From contig NDFF03000090.1 in the NCBI GenBank assembly GCA_002150815.3, positions 62,001 through 126,000 of the forward strand: DNA of 64,000 bases. Direction: 5' to 3'. The DNA comes from Grammothele lineata (Eukaryota > Basidiomycota > Agaricomycetes > Polyporales > Polyporaceae). The notes beneath the pieces were generated by a model. That model had not been told where the DNA came from. It made no database searches and saw only the letters and a list, made by a program, of their open reading frames with translations. Made by a program: the position numbers and the translations under genes. Each line of letters starts with the position of its first letter. The stretch's first letter is position 1. Shown here one piece after another: positions 60,063-64,000 of the stretch.

Positions 60063-62168
60063 CTACGAAGCAACCTTCCGCTTCTTCAACGCAGGCTCTT
60101 CGTCCTCTCCGGCCTCGACCGCCCCTGCTTCATCCTCCGACTCCACTATCTCCGACTCCTCCTTAATCCCCCACCAGTTCGTCGACTCGGATGACTCTAG
60201 CCAGTACCGGCTACTGCTCCTCTTCTTCTGCCTCTCCGCCTCCGCCCGCACGAGTAAGTCGCATGGAGACCTCTCCGCCTCTTCCCTCGTCCACCTAACA
60301 ACCTTGCCTTGCTCGTCGGGCTCACCAGCGCACTGCGCGAATACCTTAACCATCGCCGCATGGCTATCCAGTTCACCTATCCCTCCCTCCAAGCCCTCTG
60401 GCACCTCCTCGGCCACCGGGGCTGGCGCCCGCCCTGGGTGCGGGTTCCCAAACACCTCATCGAACCTCTCCAAGTCTGGCAATCCCCAATAATACCTCCT
60501 ACACACGCCCTCCGCCTCACGCATCCACGCGTTCAGCTTCCTCCCTTGCTCGCCCTTCACGCGTATCGTCAGCCCCCGCGCACCGCGCCCGCTCTTCACC
60601 GTCATCGCCGCCAGCTTCGTGTCGCCTCCGCCGGGCGCGCCGTCTGCGCGAGAGTAGCGCGCGGTATACATGCTCTCCGCGAAGCGCCCCAAGGCGCGCG
60701 GTTGGGATGTGTTTCGGTAGGAGAGGACTAGGACATGTAGAACGTGGAGGAAGGATTCGAGGTCGTCGGAGATCCCGCGCGGGCGCCGGGGGTACTGGAG
60801 CGAGAGCGCAGAGCGGGAGGTCCAGGTGCCCTGTGGTCGCGCGCGAGAAGTCAGTGCTCATTCATGAGTGGTAAGGCGATACGAAGTGAGGACGTACGTG
60901 ATTCTGGGGGGCAATGGGGATGTTTGGAGGTGGAATGCAGTCTTTGAAAGCACACAGGTCCCAGTCGTTGAGAATGGCCCTGCGCACAAGCCTTCCCGCC
61001 CGATCGCGGTACTCGTGAATGAGAATGTTGTTGATACTGATGTCTCCGTGTAAAAGTCCAGACTTCTCCCATGCATGCCGGTGCTCTACCCAGTTGCCAA
61101 TCAGCGCGATGAGACAGATCGTTAAAATGATGCCACACCTTTCAACGCAGCCAGCAACATCTTCGCGAGCTCCCCAAAGTCCGCAAAATCTGTCAGGGGT
61201 CGACAAAGCTCCTTCATGACCATTCGGTAGTGCATCAGCCCGCGTTGAGACGTCGTTTCGTGAGCCTTCGTCGTCTGTCCGTCACCTACATCGCCACCGA
61301 ACAAGCACGTCGCGATGTACTCCTCCCCACCACTTCCAGCCACCTTCTCGTATACCAGATGCTCCTGGCGCGCGTCGTCGTCGATCCGCCAGCAGTCCTT
61401 CATGAAGAGCATCTTGCATTCCTCCACGTCGAACGCGGCGTATCCACGCGTGCATCTTCCCGTCAATGAACTGCCTACGTGAAGTGGACGTCCGACGAGC
61501 ACCAAGCGCGGCCCCACCCTGATTCTGTATACTGGCCATCCCTCCCGCTGTCCTTCAAGCACGTCGTCGCGGCGAGCGCGCATGTACGCCGTAGGCCCAC
61601 ACCACTTCTGCATCTTCTCGACCTCTTCTGGGTTCGCGAACGTTGCGCTGGGGTCGAACCCGCGTTCCGCGTCAGACATGCCGACCAAACTCCTCACGAA
61701 CCACGCTAGGACCCTGTCTTCCACTGCCGACGTGCCGCTGACGCTGCTCAGGTCCCAGTAGAAGGTTCCGGAGACAACGATGCCGGAGCGATCGGCGTAC
61801 AGTAGTCGCGCCTTGTCTTCGCACGCGTAAATGACGTACGCGTGTGTACGGTGTTGCCGCGCAAAGAGGTCTGCAAGGGTACCCTCGAGCTCCTCGCGTG
61901 CGGCTTTGCCGGCGCCAGTGGGGAGCTGGTTGAGGAGGCGCCAGTCACGACTGTCGCCAGGAATGCCGAAATGGAATGCCGATGCCGACTCAGATTGAAC
62001 GTCGAAGATCGGGACGCAGAGGAGGGAGAGAGGAGGGTGGTCAGGTTCGGGTTCGGGGTCCCGCTTGCGTTTGCGAGTCGGCGGACGAGTATCCTGGCTG
62101 AGTCGGTCTTGCGGGGGCTGTCTCTTCAAATATATTCCGCGGGGCGCTGTCAACAAAGCGGAAGGCAT
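60063..62168 (-). CDS. FunK1 fungal-type protein kinase G (HGD variant)
   Basis: Three exons from the proposed ATG at 62168: 62168-61139, 61085-60898 and 60830-60063, phases consistent, about 661 residues. This is shorter than C and E (about 980), so an upstream exon in 62169-62650 is possible. It has FARQHRTHAYVIYACEDKAR, GRCTRGYAAFD, LFGGDVGDG, the catalytic loop LLHGDISINNIL, DWD (LNDWDLCAF), GTWTSRSALSLQYPRRPR, and DDLESFLHVLHVLVLSY. The HRD arginine is Gly (HGD), which occurs in some active kinases that do not need activation-loop phosphorylation. The catalytic Asp is kept. The tail ends EEPALKKRKVAS, a nuclear-signal-like end. The GPLSSH motif is degenerate (GELDSHAAMVKVF). Confidence 0.85.
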
Positions 62169-62984
62169 ATTCGTGTGGGCCTCGAGGGATAGTGAGGGAG
62201 AGGCAGACTGATGATGCCTGAGGAGGCGGTCGATGAAGCCGAGCTGAGAGTCTGGGTGGTCAACAGGGTGGTCAGAGAGCGAAAGTTCAAGTGAAACTTA
62301 CAATGGAGCACCCTGTCGTCCTCAAAGAGTGCTCTTGATGAGGATTATTTGAATGATCTTCTTGGTCGCCGTCTGCGTCGTATACTGGTGTGAAATCCCG
62401 AAGGAATGCATCGAGCGCCGCCTGACGATACTTCACCTCGAGAGGCATTCAACTTAAGTCTGAATTCTGTCACACGGACCAAAGTGCAATGTAGGGGGAT
62501 CTGTGGCGCAGCTGTAGAAGAACTGAGAGAGAAGAAGGATAGCCCGCCGTCGGAGAGTGGTTGTCGGTTGAGAATAGCAAGCGCCAGTTGCAAGAGGCGA
62601 AACGGCGCGCGTCGGTAAGTCCTACCTCAGCACCGCCACTTGTTCGATTCCAGTATTGGGCACCCACGGGTCACAGATGACCCTACTCGCCAGAAAGCTC
62701 GTAGACAGCAGACACGCAACGCCTGTACTTATTGATAAGGGGGTGGAAAAACACGATGTAAAGAAAAACAGTACAGGGTGCTCGGGGGAGTGCTTCAGCC
62801 GTACACTCGACACAAATAACATGAGAGCCGGAACGATCCCACTGCGAGAATACCGCGCAATAAATACAGAAAATATCGCTATGAATGTAGCGTCCAACGT
62901 AAAGCTCAGTAGTCCACAAGCTTCAGCACGAAGTCTTAGCGACGTCACTATTCACTGAACATACGACAAGCTGCCTGCAACACA
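62169..62984. other. Intergenic region between FunK1 G and FunK1 H
   Basis: Both kinases read leftward, so this region contains the G promoter and possibly a missing G 5' exon (a GTAAGT-type donor lies on the minus strand near 62297). No domain could be assigned to the short open frames here. Confidence 0.4.
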
Positions 62985-64000
62985 TTACTCCTCGTCGCCC
63001 TCATCAACGCTTTCAAGCCCTCGACGCCTCTTGTTTGGCGGCTGTGAGTCCTCCATACGAGATGGAAATGACCTCGAGAAACCGTGGTCTTGCTGTGGAA
63101 CGAGGCTTGCTTGCTTGAACAAGTCTTCGCAGTTCCGTGTCGCATGATTGTTTGGCCAATCCTTCGTCGCATGCTCGGTCAGCACGCGAATCAGCGCGTC
63201 GTGAGTGTCGAGCGGAAGCGTCCTCTCAGTCTCCGGAACTGATCCTACGGCACCGGATGCTGTAGTGGAAGATTTGGTGAGGGAGACTGTCTCGGTCGAG
63301 GTAGGCGAAAACACAATGGTCGCCGGCGACGTCGGGTCGATAACCGGCAACAGTGGAGACATGGTGAGTGGCTTCGTACCAGGTGTCGTTCGGGGAAGAG
63401 CAGAGTGCGTGGGGCCACTATCGTCGTCTTCGGCTTTGCGCTTGAGGGTCTGTGTCGTCTGAGGCTGAGTATTGTAAGGCGCAGGGCCCGTTACCTGCGC
63501 GGCATCCGGACCATACAGTTCCTCCATGTCCATCACGTCGATAGAGCGGTAATAAGAGGCACAAAGTTCGCCTACTGCCATGAGCACTTTCGCCAACGTC
63601 AGGTTGCGCTTCGGAGTCGCAGGAGGCAAACCCGACAACAGGGCCTTCATCTTCAACGAACCACCGTAGTGAAATCGTCGCTTGAACCCGTCCATCGCAA
63701 AGCTTTCCTCGTAGTAGAAATTTGGTACCCAGGTACTGAGCACACCTGTCACATCTGTCGTGTGGAATCGCGCGACGACATAGTGGAGTACGTGCACGAA
63801 CGACTCGATGTCGTCCGACAGGCAATACGGCTTGAAAGGGAAGGACTACGAGAGAGCGGATCAGTAAGGCCATGTGCCCTGAACGTAGCGTATGTTGGTC
63901 AGAATAAGACGTGAAAGGTCTCGTCGGCGACGTACCACTCGGATGGGCGTCCTAGTTCCTTTGTTCATCTGCTCCTTGTACTTGCACAGATCCCAGTCGC
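62985..64000 (-). pseudogene. FunK1 kinase H, with two in-frame stops, cut by the window edge
   Basis: The window ends inside the catalytic exon (DWDLCKYKEQMNKGTRTPIR at the edge). The next exon starts GTWPY, then TGA (63861-63863), SALS, TAG (63846-63848), SFPFKPYCLSDDIES, and continues open to the stop at 62985. The GTWxx-SALS block is strongly conserved in FunK1, and the expected codons there are CGA and CAG, so each stop is one C-to-T change. The tail has LPLDTHDALIRVL and the basic NKRRRGLES. The rest of the exon is clean, so inactivation looks recent. The N-terminal half lies outside the window and cannot be judged. Confidence 0.75.

Overview
The window looks like a GC-rich genome segment of a mushroom-forming basidiomycete (Agaricomycetes, probably a polypore). 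Genes are cut by many 50-65 nt GT-AG introns. The dominant gene family is FunK1, the fungus-specific kinase family expanded in this class, and there is a long Ty3/gypsy-type retrotransposon. The species cannot be named from sequence alone. There is no CRISPR array, bacterial operon or rRNA.

Layout. 1-2.2 kb holds no recognisable gene. 2.2-11.1 kb holds a FunK1 gene (A, minus strand) head-to-head with an FHA-kinase gene (K1), then a second FHA kinase in tandem (K2). 11.87-24.09 kb is a complete LTR retrotransposon with two apparently identical 470-bp LTRs and a 5-bp target duplication (CGAGT). It landed between a FunK1 upstream region (left flank) and its coding part (FunK1 B, right flank, degraded). 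Inside it a 2.43-kb inverted-repeat DNA element has separated the integrase from the C-terminal chromodomain. 28.2-34.9 kb is a housekeeping island: an NTO1/BRPF-like PHD-bromodomain-PWWP protein (minus), a tRNA-Ile(AAU) gene and a DNA polymerase delta subunit 4 gene (plus). 35-55 kb repeats the first theme: FunK1 C (minus, intact), an FHA-kinase tail relic, FunK1 D (minus) head-to-head with FHA kinase K3, FHA kinase K4 in tandem, a FunK1 relic F, and FunK1 E (plus, intact). C and E with their flanks form an inverted segmental duplication of about 4 kb. 55-64 kb holds a FunK1 tail relic, a dead and a live copy of a small secreted protein, FunK1 G (minus, HGD instead of HRD) and FunK1 H (minus, two in-frame stops, runs off the window).

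How the genes may relate. FHA kinases (FHA domain plus CAMK/Chk2-like kinase) and FunK1 genes occur side by side at every site: two divergent pairs (A/K1, D/K3) and one tandem arrangement (K2 tail then FunK1), the last preserved in a duplicated relic. FunK1 tails share a GPLSSH/GPLATHD-type motif. Three of four FHA-kinase tails end in an (D)EVPGL(G) motif. This suggests, but does not prove, a co-inherited kinase module that duplicates, converts and decays quickly. Many FunK1 copies are broken (A, B, D, F, H), while C, E and G read through cleanly. Exon borders were placed by eye from splice consensus and paralogue comparison. Identity levels were judged by reading, not computed.
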